From Cryobacterium sp. M96 (lineage in GTDB: Bacteria > Actinomycetota > Actinomycetes > Actinomycetales > Microbacteriaceae), in assembly GCF_002929845.1 (NCBI RefSeq), contig NZ_PJJS01000048.1, positions 1 to 64,000 on the forward strand: a DNA stretch of 64,000 nucleotides. The letters are read 5' to 3'. The notes beneath the pieces were generated by a model. It ran no database searches. It was given only the letters and a program-made list of their open reading frames with translations, and was not told the origin of the DNA. The position numbers and the translations under genes were made by a program. This document shows positions 19,215 through 29,872 of this stretch, one piece after another (positions within the stretch are counted from its first letter, which is position 1; the number at the start of each line of letters is the position of its first letter).

Positions 19215-19230
19215 CCCCCCGTTTTGCCGC

Positions 19231-19295
19231 AACTGTGGCCCGGTCGGACATCTGTTGCCGGTGTGCCGGCAACAGATGTCCGATTCGGCAACAGT
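19231..19295. repeat. Family B palindromic element, copy 1
   Basis: GGACATCTGTTGCCGG and CCGGCAACAGATGTCC form a perfect 16-bp stem around TGTG. An outer AACTGTGGCC and GGCAACAGT pair extends it imperfectly. It lies between ispE and the ABC-F gene. Copies 2 and 3 are at 42645 and 43818. Confidence 0.88.
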
Positions 19296-19360
19296 CAGGC
19301 CACCGGGTGCGAAACCGGGGCGCGCGGGCCTCTCAGCCGCGCCAGCTAAACTCGAAAGCT

Positions 19361-21166
<1,806 letters not shown>

Positions 21167-21361
21167 AGTCGCAGATGCTGTGACCGCGTGTGACGTTGGC
21201 GCGCACGCGGCGCAGCATCTCCCGTTAGCCTTGGAACGTGCCTCGCGACGCAGCGGCACAGACTCCCACCCCTCTTTGTCCCGTGGTTCCTCTGTGCCCG
21301 AAATCGCGCCGGCACCCACCGCCGTTCAGACGGCACCGAAGCCAACAAGGGGAACCCCATC

Positions 21362-22231
21362 GTGAACAAGAAACTGCTCGCCGCTCTCGCGGTCGTACCG
21401 CTCGTCGCCCTGCTCGCCGGTTGCTCCGGTGCGGCCGCCGACGAGACCGTGAAGATCGGCGTCGTCGGCGCCAGCGACCCATACTGGGCCGTCTACGAGG
21501 AAGCCGCGGCGGATGCCGGCATCACCGTCGACATCGTCGACTTCACCGAGTTCGGGCAGCCGAACCCGGCCCTGTCTGCCGGCGAGCTCGACCTGAACCA
21601 GTTCCAGCACATCGTCTACCTCGCCGAGTACAACGTGGCCGGCAAAGAAGACCTCGCGCCGGTCGGCGCCACCGCGATCTACCCGCTCGCCCTGTACTCG
21701 ACCCAGTATGACGACGTCAGCAAAATCAAGAAGGGCGACACCGTCGCTGTGCCGAACGATGCCAGCAACCTGGCTCGCGCGTTGCTCGTACTGCAGTCGG
21801 CGAAGCTGATTACGCTCTCCGACGGTGGCAGCATCTACTCGACCCTCGACGATATCGATAAGAAAAAGTCCAAGGTCACCGTGACCGCGCTCGAGGCCTC
21901 GCTCACCGCCACGTCGCTTCCCGACGTCGCCGCCGCGATCATCAACAACGACTTCGTCGAGAAGGCCGGTTTGAAGGTTGAGGATGCCCTCGCCCAGGAC
22001 GACCCCGCCGACCCCAACGCGCTCCCGTACGTGAACGTTTTCGCGGCCCGCGCAAAGGACAAGGACAACGCCACCTACCAGAAGCTGGTCGAAATCTACC
22101 AGACCACGAAGGCCGTTCAGGATGGCGTGATCGACGTGTCCGCCGGTTCCGCGGTGATGGTCAAGACCCCGGTCGCCGACCTCGAGGCCTCCCTCGCCAC
22201 GGTCGAGAAGGACACCATAGCCCAGAGGTAG
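21362..22231 (+). CDS. metQ: Methionine ABC transporter substrate-binding lipoprotein
   Basis: A 289-residue NlpA/MetQ-family lipoprotein. The signal peptide ends in the lipobox LLAGC near residue 21. The domain starts VKIGVVGASDPYW and includes IVDFTEFGQPNPALSAGELDLNQFQH, whose stretch from FTEF to QFQH is characteristic of MetQ. It captures methionine outside the membrane for MetNI. The start is GTG, and the order is metQ-metN-metI on one strand. The 195-bp upstream spacer shows no recognisable riboswitch or operator. Confidence 0.93.
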   Translation: MNKKLLAALAVVPLVALLAGCSGAAADETVKIGVVGASDPYWAVYEEAAADAGITVDIVDFTEFGQPNPALSAGELDLNQFQHIVYLAEYNVAGKEDLAPVGATAIYPLALYSTQYDDVSKIKKGDTVAVPNDASNLARALLVLQSAKLITLSDGGSIYSTLDDIDKKKSKVTVTALEASLTATSLPDVAAAIINNDFVEKAGLKVEDALAQDDPADPNALPYVNVFAARAKDKDNATYQKLVEIYQTTKAVQDGVIDVSAGSAVMVKTPVADLEASLATVEKDTIAQR

Positions 22232-22297
22232 CGCCGCCCGACCTCAGCCCAGCACAGCCGCACAGTCCGGCGCCACGCCAGTCAGTAAGGACGTCCC

Positions 22298-23359
22298 ATG
22301 CCTGCCCCCACCCCCGTTGTCGAACTGCGTGACGTGAGCAAGGTGTACCTGCCCACGACCCGGGGCGGGGCCGAGGTCGTCGCCATCGACAAGGTCAGCC
22401 TCACGATCGACGCCGGGGATGTCTACGGCATCATCGGTTATTCGGGGGCAGGCAAGAGCACCCTGGTGCGGCTTGTGAACGCTCTCGAACGGTCGACGTC
22501 GGGCGAGATCCTGATCAACGGCACCGACATCGCCCGCCTGCCCGAGCGGGAGCTGCGCCCGGTGCGGCTGGGCATCGGGATGATCTTCCAGCAGTTCAAC
22601 CTTCTGGGGTCACGCTCCGTCGCGGCGAACGTCGCCTACCCGCTCGAGGTGGCCGGACAATCGAAGGAGACGCGCCGGGCCCGGGTCGCCGAGATGCTCG
22701 ACTTCGTCGGGCTCGGCGACAAGGCGGGCGCCTATCCCGACCAGCTCTCCGGCGGTCAGAAGCAGCGCGTGGGCATCGCACGGGCCTTAGCCAGCCAGCC
22801 GGGCATCCTGCTCGCCGACGAGGCCACCAGCGCCCTCGACCCGGAGACCACCTCCGAGGTTCTGGACCTGCTCGGGCGGGTGAATAAGGAATTCGGGGTC
22901 ACCATTATCGTGATCACGCACGAGATGGATGTCATCCAGACCCTGGCGACGAAGGTCGCCGTGATGGACCAGGGCCGGGTGATCGAGCGCGGCGACGTGT
23001 TCGACGTGTTCTCGAACCCGCAGCAGGCGGCCTCCGCCCGGTTCGTCTCGACTGTTGTCAAGGGTCTCCCTTCTTCGTCGGAACTCGCCGTGCTGCGGCG
23101 GCGTCACCCGGGCCGCCTCGTCACGCTGGCGTTCCGCGACAGCAGCGTCGATCAGGCCCGCGTGTTCGGCGAGTTCGTTTCCGCCGGCGTCACCTTCGAG
23201 GTCGTCTACGGCGGCATCAACGAGATCCAGGGCCGGTCGTTCGGACACCTGACGCTGGCACTGGCCACGCCGGGGGCGACGGATGCCGCGGCCGACGCCG
23301 CCATCGACGCCGCGCTCGACCGGGTGCGAACCCTCACGACCGTGACCGAGGTGCGCTGA
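22298..23359 (+). CDS. metN: Methionine ABC transporter ATP-binding protein
   Basis: A 353-residue cytosolic ATPase. Walker A is GYSGAGKSTLVRLVN near residue 48, the signature is LSGGQKQRVGIARALA, Walker B is ILLADEATSALD and the switch His lies in VITHEMD. The last 75 residues form the NIL domain that binds methionine and inhibits the transporter when the cytosolic pool is full. The Leu in the ARALA helix is encoded by TTA (22787-22789). One base separates its stop from metI. Confidence 0.95.
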   Translation: MPAPTPVVELRDVSKVYLPTTRGGAEVVAIDKVSLTIDAGDVYGIIGYSGAGKSTLVRLVNALERSTSGEILINGTDIARLPERELRPVRLGIGMIFQQFNLLGSRSVAANVAYPLEVAGQSKETRRARVAEMLDFVGLGDKAGAYPDQLSGGQKQRVGIARALASQPGILLADEATSALDPETTSEVLDLLGRVNKEFGVTIIVITHEMDVIQTLATKVAVMDQGRVIERGDVFDVFSNPQQAASARFVSTVVKGLPSSSELAVLRRRHPGRLVTLAFRDSSVDQARVFGEFVSAGVTFEVVYGGINEIQGRSFGHLTLALATPGATDAAADAAIDAALDRVRTLTTVTEVR

Positions 23360-23360
23360 G

Positions 23361-24020
23361 ATGGACAGCCTGATCGACCTGTTGCCCGAACTCTGGATCG
23401 CCGCGGGGGAGACCCTCTACATCGTCGGCCTCACGCTCTTCTTCGGCGGGATCGGCGGCCTGCTCGTGGGCCTCGGCCTGTATCTGACCCGCGCCGGCAG
23501 CATCCTCGAGAACCGCGGGGTCTTCGTGGTGTTGAACCTGTTGGTGAACATCGTGCGGCCGATCCCGTTCATCATCTTCCTTGCCGCCGCCCAGCCGCTG
23601 GCCCGGACCGTGGTGGGAACCGGCATCGGCAACGCGGCGATTATCTTCACGATCTCGCTCGCGGCATCCTTTGCCATGGGGCGCATCGTGGAGCAGAACC
23701 TCCTCACGGTGACGCCCGGTGTGATCGAGGCGGCCCGCAGCGTGGGGGCCGGGCCGATCCGGATCATCTTCACGGTGCTGCTGCCCGAGGCGCTCGGCCC
23801 GCTCATCCTCGGCTACACCTTCATCTTCGTGGCGCTCGTGGACATGTCGGCGGTAGCCGGCTACGTCGGCGGCGGCGGCCTCGGAAACTTCGCGCTGCTC
23901 TACGGTTACCGCCAGTTCAATCCCGTGGTGACCTGGGCGGCCGTGCTGCTGATCATTGTGCTTGTGCAGCTGGTGCAGTTCCTCGGAAACTGGCTGGCCC
24001 GGAAGGCATTCCGCCGGTAA
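23361..24020 (+). CDS. metI: Methionine ABC transporter permease
   Basis: A 219-residue membrane protein with about five transmembrane helices. It includes the coupling-helix region VIEAARSVGAGPIRIIFTVLLPEALG that contacts MetN, and YVGGGGLGNFALLYGYRQF near the end, typical of MetI. It forms the translocation pore with MetN and MetQ. The gene is directly abutted to metN. Confidence 0.94.
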   Translation: MDSLIDLLPELWIAAGETLYIVGLTLFFGGIGGLLVGLGLYLTRAGSILENRGVFVVLNLLVNIVRPIPFIIFLAAAQPLARTVVGTGIGNAAIIFTISLAASFAMGRIVEQNLLTVTPGVIEAARSVGAGPIRIIFTVLLPEALGPLILGYTFIFVALVDMSAVAGYVGGGGLGNFALLYGYRQFNPVVTWAAVLLIIVLVQLVQFLGNWLARKAFRR

Positions 24021-24212
24021 GACGACCCCCGAGTGCGGGACATCTTTCGCGCGTTCTTTCAGCGCCGGACATCCCTCGTTCACCTCCGGTTCAGGTGATG
24101 CTCCCGGACCGGACATTCGTGGGCTGGACAGTACACGCGGGGTCGGCCTATTCGAGCCGCTTACACGTCACAGTGGCCCCTGCGCTGCATCATCCTTGCC
24201 CAGGGAGTCATC

Positions 24213-24752
24213 TTGTCGCCGAGCCCGAGCATCGTCTTCTCGGCGTTTGAATCCGCCGCCGACCCCCGATTGCATGGATGGGTGGCTTTCCGTGAGAGCG
24301 TGCAGAATGTCGGCACTCCCGTGAGGGCGGTCGCCGTGCGTGACGGGCACCGCGCCGGTCCCTTGCTCACGGGAGCGCCGCGGCACTCCGGTATCTGGCG
24401 ACTGCTCGCCTCGAACCGGCGCGAGCTCGGCCGTAGCTCCTCCGTCTACGCAACGTTCTCCAGCGCGCGAGCCCACGTCCTCGAACTCAAGGGCCAGTGC
24501 GATTCGATGGTCGCCACGGTTGTCACGGGTCCCAAGGCCGGCACACACGGGAGGGTGATCAGCGTCGGTGATGTAGTCGTGATGACTGCAGGGCGCTGGT
24601 ATGGCGCGGCGTCGACCAGCCGCGAGGCCTCGGCTGGAACCATTGAGGCTTTCCACAGCGCGCTCGTCGGTGCGGACGCCCGTCATGCCACGGAGGCCGG
24701 GCAGCGCGGCAACCGGGTACTCACCGACGAGGAACGGGCCCTGTCCTGGTGA
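24213..24752 (+). CDS. Uncharacterised protein with two YegP/DUF1508-like repeats
   Basis: A 179-residue soluble protein with no signal peptide or membrane segment. I do not recognise a named family with certainty. Two stretches, IWRLLASNRRELGRSSSVYA and GRWYGAASTSREASAGTIEA, share the pattern of the short beta-hairpin module of YegP (DUF1508). The start is TTG with GGAG five bases upstream. Its stop overlaps the GTG of the lytic transglycosylase gene by 4 bp, so they are co-translated; a cell-wall-related role is inference. Three imperfect GGACAT direct repeats lie upstream. Confidence 0.65.
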   Translation: MSPSPSIVFSAFESAADPRLHGWVAFRESVQNVGTPVRAVAVRDGHRAGPLLTGAPRHSGIWRLLASNRRELGRSSSVYATFSSARAHVLELKGQCDSMVATVVTGPKAGTHGRVISVGDVVVMTAGRWYGAASTSREASAGTIEAFHSALVGADARHATEAGQRGNRVLTDEERALSW

Positions 24753-25552
24753 CCGTGCGCAAGCACCGCGGAACCCCCATGATCGCCACGGTTGCCGGCC
24801 TCTCCGTGGTCGGCTGGCTGGTACCCGGTTTCCAGGCACCCGAGGGCGTGCGGGCGAGTCTCGCACCGGCCGCGTCGGCGGTCATCACCACCGTGCCGCC
24901 AGAGGTTGCCCGATCGCTGCCCGCGGCCGAACCAGCGCCCGCCACGCTTGCCCTGCCGACGGTTACGCCTCCGATTGATGGCAATGCGGCGCTCGCCGAC
25001 CCTGCCTGGGCCACCCGCGTCGCCCAAGCGGCCGGCATCCCAGTGCGCGCCCTGCTCGGCTATGCAGGGGCGTCCCTGGCCCTGGCGGCCGAACAACCGG
25101 GCTGCCACCTCGGTTGGAGTACCCTGGCCGCCCTCGGCAACGTCGAATCCGGTCACGGCAGCCACGACGGTTCGGCACTCGGAGCGGATGGCGCCGCCCG
25201 CCCGGGCATCTTCGGCCCCGCACTCGATGGCAGCGCTTTCGCCGCGATGAGCGACACCGATCGCGGAGTCTGGGACGGCAGCACCGAATGGGACCGCGCG
25301 GTCGGGCCCCTGCAATTCATTCCGGCAACCTGGCAGCGATGGGGCGCCGACGGCAACGGGGACGGCGTCGACGACCCGCAACAAATCGACGATGCCGCCC
25401 TCGCCGCCGGCCGCTACCTCTGCCACTACGGCGAGCTGTCCCGGCCCGATCGCTGGCGCGCCGCCGTGTTCGCGTACAACCACGTCGAATCCTATGTGAA
25501 CACCGTTGCCGCGACCGCGAATACCTACGCCGCGGTGGCGGGCGCGCGGTGA
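24749..25552 (+). CDS. Secreted lytic murein transglycosylase
   Basis: A 267-residue exported protein. A signal-anchor spans about residues 10-28. A Pro/Ala-rich linker follows, then a transglycosylase domain from about residue 85. The catalytic Glu is in TLAALGNVESGHG, and GPLQFIPATWQRWGADGNGDG followed by YNHVESYVNTV match the SLT/MltB-type fold. It would cut the glycan strand of peptidoglycan to a 1,6-anhydro end. The GTG start overlaps the previous stop. The short C-terminus lacks a separate cell-wall-binding module. Confidence 0.88.
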   Translation: MTVRKHRGTPMIATVAGLSVVGWLVPGFQAPEGVRASLAPAASAVITTVPPEVARSLPAAEPAPATLALPTVTPPIDGNAALADPAWATRVAQAAGIPVRALLGYAGASLALAAEQPGCHLGWSTLAALGNVESGHGSHDGSALGADGAARPGIFGPALDGSAFAAMSDTDRGVWDGSTEWDRAVGPLQFIPATWQRWGADGNGDGVDDPQQIDDAALAAGRYLCHYGELSRPDRWRAAVFAYNHVESYVNTVAATANTYAAVAGAR

Positions 25553-25854
25553 CGCCGTATATAAACGTAGTGAGCTAAACCGCTCGGTGGCGCACGCCAC
25601 TTCGCGCTCACCGCGCGGCCGCCGTTCTCCCGTGACTCGGCTGCCGCCGTGATGCGCGCCCACGTGCGGGCGCCCTCTTCGGGGCCCCCGGTCCTGCACC
25701 GGGTGCAATCCCGCGCGCTCAACTCTCCACTACGCGTCCACCTCTAGCTGGACAAATCGACGCTCAGTGTTAACCAAGCGCCCCAAACATGTGTCTCGGA
25801 CGTGCTACCTCCGCGTTCGTTCCGCTCCCCACACCCGAATGTGCAAGGACACCC
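25553..25854. other. Spacer upstream of the phosphate island
   Basis: A 302-bp noncoding stretch. A small hairpin CCCGGT-CCTGC-ACCGGG (25687-25703) may end the transglycosylase transcript. TGGACA near 25749 with a TTAACC stretch about 15 bases later is a weak promoter candidate for pstC. I cannot identify a convincing PhoP box. AAGGA five bases before the ATG at 25855 fixes that start. Confidence 0.45.
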
Positions 25855-26895
25855 ATGTCGTTTTCGACCCTCTTCGACGCGCCTGCGATCGAGCCGCCAA
25901 CGGTCGATCCGGCGAACCCGGACTCGTCCCCGCGCCGCTTACTGACAGCGCGTCCCTCGGTCTCGGACTCGGTGTTCCGTTCGGTGGCCTTCTTCGCCGG
26001 CTGCATCACCGTGGCGATCATGCTCGCCGTGGGCGTGTTCCTGGCGTTGCGTGCCTCGGAGGCCCTCGGCGTCGCCGGGTTCAGCTTTCTGGTCGAGCAG
26101 GACTGGTCGCCGGAGTCGCAGAAATTCGGCATCGCATCCGTCTTGTTCGGCACCATCACGATCGCGGTGATCGCGATGTGCGTCGCCGTGCCGCTCGCCC
26201 TCGGCACGGCCCTGCTCATCTCCGAGGTCGCCCAGGGCCGGATGCGCTCCACGCTCGTCACGCTCGTCGACCTGATGGCCGCCGTGCCGAGCGTGGTCTT
26301 CGGCCTCTGGGGCGTCTTCTTCCTGCAGGCCAACGTGATCCCGGTCGCCACCTGGATCTCCAGCTACTTCGGTTGGATCCCGCTGTTCCGGGTGGCGGAC
26401 GCCAGTGGGCAAGCGCTCACCGAGGCCAGCGCGTTCACCTCCTCGGCGTTCATCGCCGGCATTGTCGTCGGCCTCATGGTGGTCCCGACCCAGACGTCGG
26501 TCATGCGCGAGGCCTTCTCCCAGGCGCCGATCGGCGAGCGCGAGGCCGCCTTCGCGCTCGGGTCGACGCGCTGGGGCATGATCCGTGCGGTCGTGCTGCC
26601 CTTCGGTCGTGGCGGCATCATCGGCGGCACCATGCTCGGCCTCGGCCGTGCTCTCGGTGAGACCATCGCCGTCTACATGATCATTTCGCCGATCTTCACG
26701 ATCAACTGGGAGGTGCTGAAGACCGGCACCAACTCCGTCTCCGCGCTCATCGCCCTCCGCTACGGCGAATCCAGCTCATTCGGCCTCTCCGCGCTGATGG
26801 CAGCCGGACTCGTACTGTTCCTGATCACCCTCGTGATCAACTTCACGGCCTCGTCGATCGTGGCACGGTCTCGATCCGGGGCGGAGAGCGACTGA
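25855..26895 (+). CDS. pstC: Phosphate ABC transporter permease PstC
   Basis: A 346-residue membrane protein with a roughly 40-residue cytosolic lead and six predicted transmembrane helices. The EAFSQAPIGEREAAFALGSTRWGM stretch is the coupling helix, and LGLGRALGETIAVYMIIS is typical of PstC. It forms the phosphate channel with PstA. The ATG at 25855 has AAGGA at 25845-25849; an earlier in-frame ATG lacks a ribosome site. Codon 29 is TTA. Its stop overlaps the pstA ATG by one base. Confidence 0.93.
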   Translation: MSFSTLFDAPAIEPPTVDPANPDSSPRRLLTARPSVSDSVFRSVAFFAGCITVAIMLAVGVFLALRASEALGVAGFSFLVEQDWSPESQKFGIASVLFGTITIAVIAMCVAVPLALGTALLISEVAQGRMRSTLVTLVDLMAAVPSVVFGLWGVFFLQANVIPVATWISSYFGWIPLFRVADASGQALTEASAFTSSAFIAGIVVGLMVVPTQTSVMREAFSQAPIGEREAAFALGSTRWGMIRAVVLPFGRGGIIGGTMLGLGRALGETIAVYMIISPIFTINWEVLKTGTNSVSALIALRYGESSSFGLSALMAAGLVLFLITLVINFTASSIVARSRSGAESD

Positions 26896-28196
26896 TGACG
26901 ATCACGCACGCACCCAACATCACGCACGCCGCGACCAGCACCTGCACGACGAACGACACCCACACCACGACGATCCCGGCCTACGACGGCACCCCGATCG
27001 GACCGCGACGCCGGGTGCGCGGCGCCCGGCTCGACGACCGGTTCAACGTTCTCGGTGCCGCCGCAGCCGGAATCGCCGTCGCGGTGCTCCTCTTCGGCTG
27101 GATCACTCCGCTTTCCGGCGGCGTGGGCTGGGCGCTCGTGGCGTATCTGGCGTTCCTTGGCTTCTACGCCCTGCTCGTAAGCTTCACGAGCGACGCGCAG
27201 GAGGTCAAGGACCGCGTGATGGCGGTGCTGCTATCAAGCGCCGGTGTGGTGCTCTTCGGCGCCCTGGTCTTCGTCGTGGCGTTCACTCTGATACGCGGGC
27301 AGGAAGCCCTGCCTCATCTCAACTTCTTCATCCAGAGCATGGAATTGGCCGGACCCCTCGACGGCCTCGACCTGGGCGGTATCGTGCACGCGATCCTGGG
27401 CACGCTCATGCAGATTTCGATGGCGCTGGCGGTCACGATTCCGCTCGGCATCACGACCGCCCTGTTCCTGAACGAGGTCGGTGGCCGATTCGCGAGGTTC
27501 GTGCGCACCATTTCGGATGCGATGACCGCGCTGCCGTCCATCGTGGCCGGCCTGTTCGTCTACTCGGCGATCATCGTGCTGATCACGCACCAGCGGTCAG
27601 GCTTCGCCGCGGCCATGGCGATCACCGTCATGATGCTCCCGATCGTCATCCGGGCCTCGGATATCGTGATTCGCCTGGTCGCCGGCAACCTGCGGGAGGC
27701 CGCCTATGCCCTCGGTTCCACCCGCTGGGCCACCATCTGGTATGTCGTGCTGCCGACCGCCCGGCCCGGACTGGCAACGGCCGTGATCCTGGGCACAGCC
27801 CGCGGCATCGGCGAGACCAGCCCAGTGTTGCTCACCTCGGGTGTCACCGCGGTGACCAACCTGAACCCCTTCGCCGGCCCGATGATCTCCCTCCCGCTGC
27901 AGGTCTTCGACTTCGTCAAGTCTCCTGAGCCCACCATGATCGCCCGAGGTTTCGGCACGGCCGCCATCCTGATCCTCCTGGTGCTCACCCTCTTCGCCCT
28001 TGCTCGACTCATTGGCGGCACCGGTCCCGGCCAGTTGTCCCGTCGGCGGCGACTGCGCGTCGACGCCGCATCGGAGCGGGACCTGCAACGGATGAGCGTA
28101 CGGGGTGACCTCGGTCCGGGGATCACCGGAACCAATTCAATGCTCCGGCCGACCAGTTCACCTACCGACCTCACCACGAAGGAGACGTCCTCGTGA
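26895..28196 (+). CDS. pstA: Phosphate ABC transporter permease PstA
   Basis: A 433-residue permease, longer than the usual 280-300. The extra length is an N-terminal Thr-rich lead, two added hydrophobic segments before the core, and a hydrophilic tail of about 50 residues after the last helix. The core has NLREAAYALGSTRWAT (coupling helix) and GTARGIGETSPVLLTSG. It pairs with PstC. The stop overlaps the GTG of the next gene, so pstC, pstA and the tethered PstS gene are translationally coupled. Confidence 0.92.
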   Translation: MTITHAPNITHAATSTCTTNDTHTTTIPAYDGTPIGPRRRVRGARLDDRFNVLGAAAAGIAVAVLLFGWITPLSGGVGWALVAYLAFLGFYALLVSFTSDAQEVKDRVMAVLLSSAGVVLFGALVFVVAFTLIRGQEALPHLNFFIQSMELAGPLDGLDLGGIVHAILGTLMQISMALAVTIPLGITTALFLNEVGGRFARFVRTISDAMTALPSIVAGLFVYSAIIVLITHQRSGFAAAMAITVMMLPIVIRASDIVIRLVAGNLREAAYALGSTRWATIWYVVLPTARPGLATAVILGTARGIGETSPVLLTSGVTAVTNLNPFAGPMISLPLQVFDFVKSPEPTMIARGFGTAAILILLVLTLFALARLIGGTGPGQLSRRRRLRVDAASERDLQRMSVRGDLGPGITGTNSMLRPTSSPTDLTTKETSS

Positions 28197-29872
28197 CGCC
28201 GCAAACCCGACAGATTCGCACAGTCCGAGCCTTATTCGCGCTCGTCGTTGTGCTGCTGAGCGTTTTCACGGCGCCAGCTGCCCAGGCAGCGAGTTACGAC
28301 CTAATCACCGGTACCGGCTCGACCTGGTCGCAGAACGCCCTGGACCAGTGGCGCAAGAATGTTGCCAATAACTACGCGATGACGGTGAACTACTCCGGAG
28401 TCGGCTCATCGGCCGGGCGCCGTGACTTCGTCGCGGGCAACGTGGACTTCGCCGTCAGCGAGATCCCGTTCCAGACCGCCCCGGAGGACGGTTCGGCCCC
28501 TGAGGTGCCTGCCCGCGGTTACGCCTACATGCCCATCGTGGCTGGTGGCACGTCCTTCATGTACAACCTGAAAATCGGCGGCAAGCGAGTCACAAACCTT
28601 CGGCTCAGCGGAGAGGTCATCACCAAGATCTTCACCGGCGCCATCACGAAGTGGAACGACCCTGCCATCGCGACCGACAACCCCGGGCTGGCCATGCCCG
28701 ACAAGGGTATCGTGCCCGTCGTTCGCTCGGACGGCTCCGGCTCCACGGCGCAATTCACACTCTGGATGTCCAAGCAGCACCCGGCCCTCTGGAATTCCTT
28801 CTGCACGAAGGTCGGCCGGTCTGCCCCCTGCGGCCTCACCTCGCAGTTCCCCACCTACGGCAACGCCAAGGCGCAAAGCGGATCCTCAGGCGTCGCCGGC
28901 TACGTGAGCCAGGACTACGGCGAGGGTGCGATCACCTACGTGGAGTACTCCTACGCCAAGAACTCCGGTTTCCCCGTCGCCAAGGTGCTCAACGCCGCGG
29001 GTTACTACACGGAACCCACGGCCAATTCCGTGGCCGTCGCACTGCTGAAGGCATCCATCAACACCACACCCGGGCCTACCTACCTCACCCAGATCCTGGA
29101 CGGCGTGTACAACAACGCGGACCCCCGCACCTACCCACTCGCGAGCTACTCCTACATGATCGTGCCGACCGAAGTCGGCGGCGTCTTCACCGCCAAAAAG
29201 GGCCTGACCCTCGGTACCTTCGCACATTACATGCTCTGCGAGGGGCAGCAGCAGGCCGAAGCCCTGGGCTACTCGCCTCTGCCGATGAACCTTGTGCTGG
29301 CCGGCTTCGACCAGATCAAGCGAGTGCCAGGCGCCGATGCCAGCGGCGTCGACATCAACAAATGCAACAACCCGACATTCAAACCAGGTGACTCCCCGTC
29401 AAGCAACCTGCTGGCCACCACGGCTCTCCAGCCGGCCGCCTGCGACAAGATGGGGGCCAACCAGTGCACCACCGGCACGGCCGGGGCGCTGGCAGACACG
29501 GCCGTGTCCGGTAGCGGATCGGGTGGTGGCGCGGCCGGCTCAGCCGCCGCGACAACTGCCGGGGGAACGGCTTCGCCGGCAGGGTCCGGGGGAACAGGTG
29601 CGGTGGCGCAAGGCGGAACGGATGCGGCATCAGGCGCGGTGGCCTCGCCCGTGTACGACGAGAACGGCGCCCTCGTGTCCACGGTCGGCGCCACGGCAAC
29701 CGGCGTGGTCGGCACGGCCATCGCCGCACCGTTCACGTTGGCGGAAGGCGGGTGGGGCGCCCAGCAATCGATCATGCTCGTCGCCGGGCTTCTCCTGCTG
29801 GCCGCAGCCGTGCTGCCGCCGGTGCTCGCCGGCCGGTTCAAACCGCGTGTCGCGAAGGCAGGAACCAAGTGA
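28193..29872 (+). CDS. Membrane-tethered PstS-like phosphate-binding protein
   Basis: A 559-residue exported protein. The signal peptide ends at AAQA near residue 32. The binding domain (about 34-400) shows ITGTGSTWSQNALDQW, FAVSEIPF, IFTGAITKWNDPAI and the anion-site RSDGSGSTAQFTLW, all PstS hallmarks. A Gly/Ser/Ala linker (about 430-520) follows, then a transmembrane helix (MLVAGLLLLAAAVLPPVLAG) and a basic tail. There is no lipobox. Canonical Gram-positive PstS proteins are lipoproteins, so C-terminal tethering on a flexible stalk is unusual. GTG start overlaps pstA; codon 14 is TTA. The stop overlaps the next GTG. Confidence 0.9.
   Translation: MTPQTRQIRTVRALFALVVVLLSVFTAPAAQAASYDLITGTGSTWSQNALDQWRKNVANNYAMTVNYSGVGSSAGRRDFVAGNVDFAVSEIPFQTAPEDGSAPEVPARGYAYMPIVAGGTSFMYNLKIGGKRVTNLRLSGEVITKIFTGAITKWNDPAIATDNPGLAMPDKGIVPVVRSDGSGSTAQFTLWMSKQHPALWNSFCTKVGRSAPCGLTSQFPTYGNAKAQSGSSGVAGYVSQDYGEGAITYVEYSYAKNSGFPVAKVLNAAGYYTEPTANSVAVALLKASINTTPGPTYLTQILDGVYNNADPRTYPLASYSYMIVPTEVGGVFTAKKGLTLGTFAHYMLCEGQQQAEALGYSPLPMNLVLAGFDQIKRVPGADASGVDINKCNNPTFKPGDSPSSNLLATTALQPAACDKMGANQCTTGTAGALADTAVSGSGSGGGAAGSAAATTAGGTASPAGSGGTGAVAQGGTDAASGAVASPVYDENGALVSTVGATATGVVGTAIAAPFTLAEGGWGAQQSIMLVAGLLLLAAAVLPPVLAGRFKPRVAKAGTK

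Noticed and set aside
21167-21361. Possible SAM or methionine riboswitch before metQ
   Set aside because: No conserved S-box or other riboswitch core could be recognised by eye in the 195-bp leader.
25553-25854. PHO box upstream of pstC
   Set aside because: A GTTAACC stretch near 25769 resembles part of a PhoP half-site, but no second half-site with proper spacing is visible.
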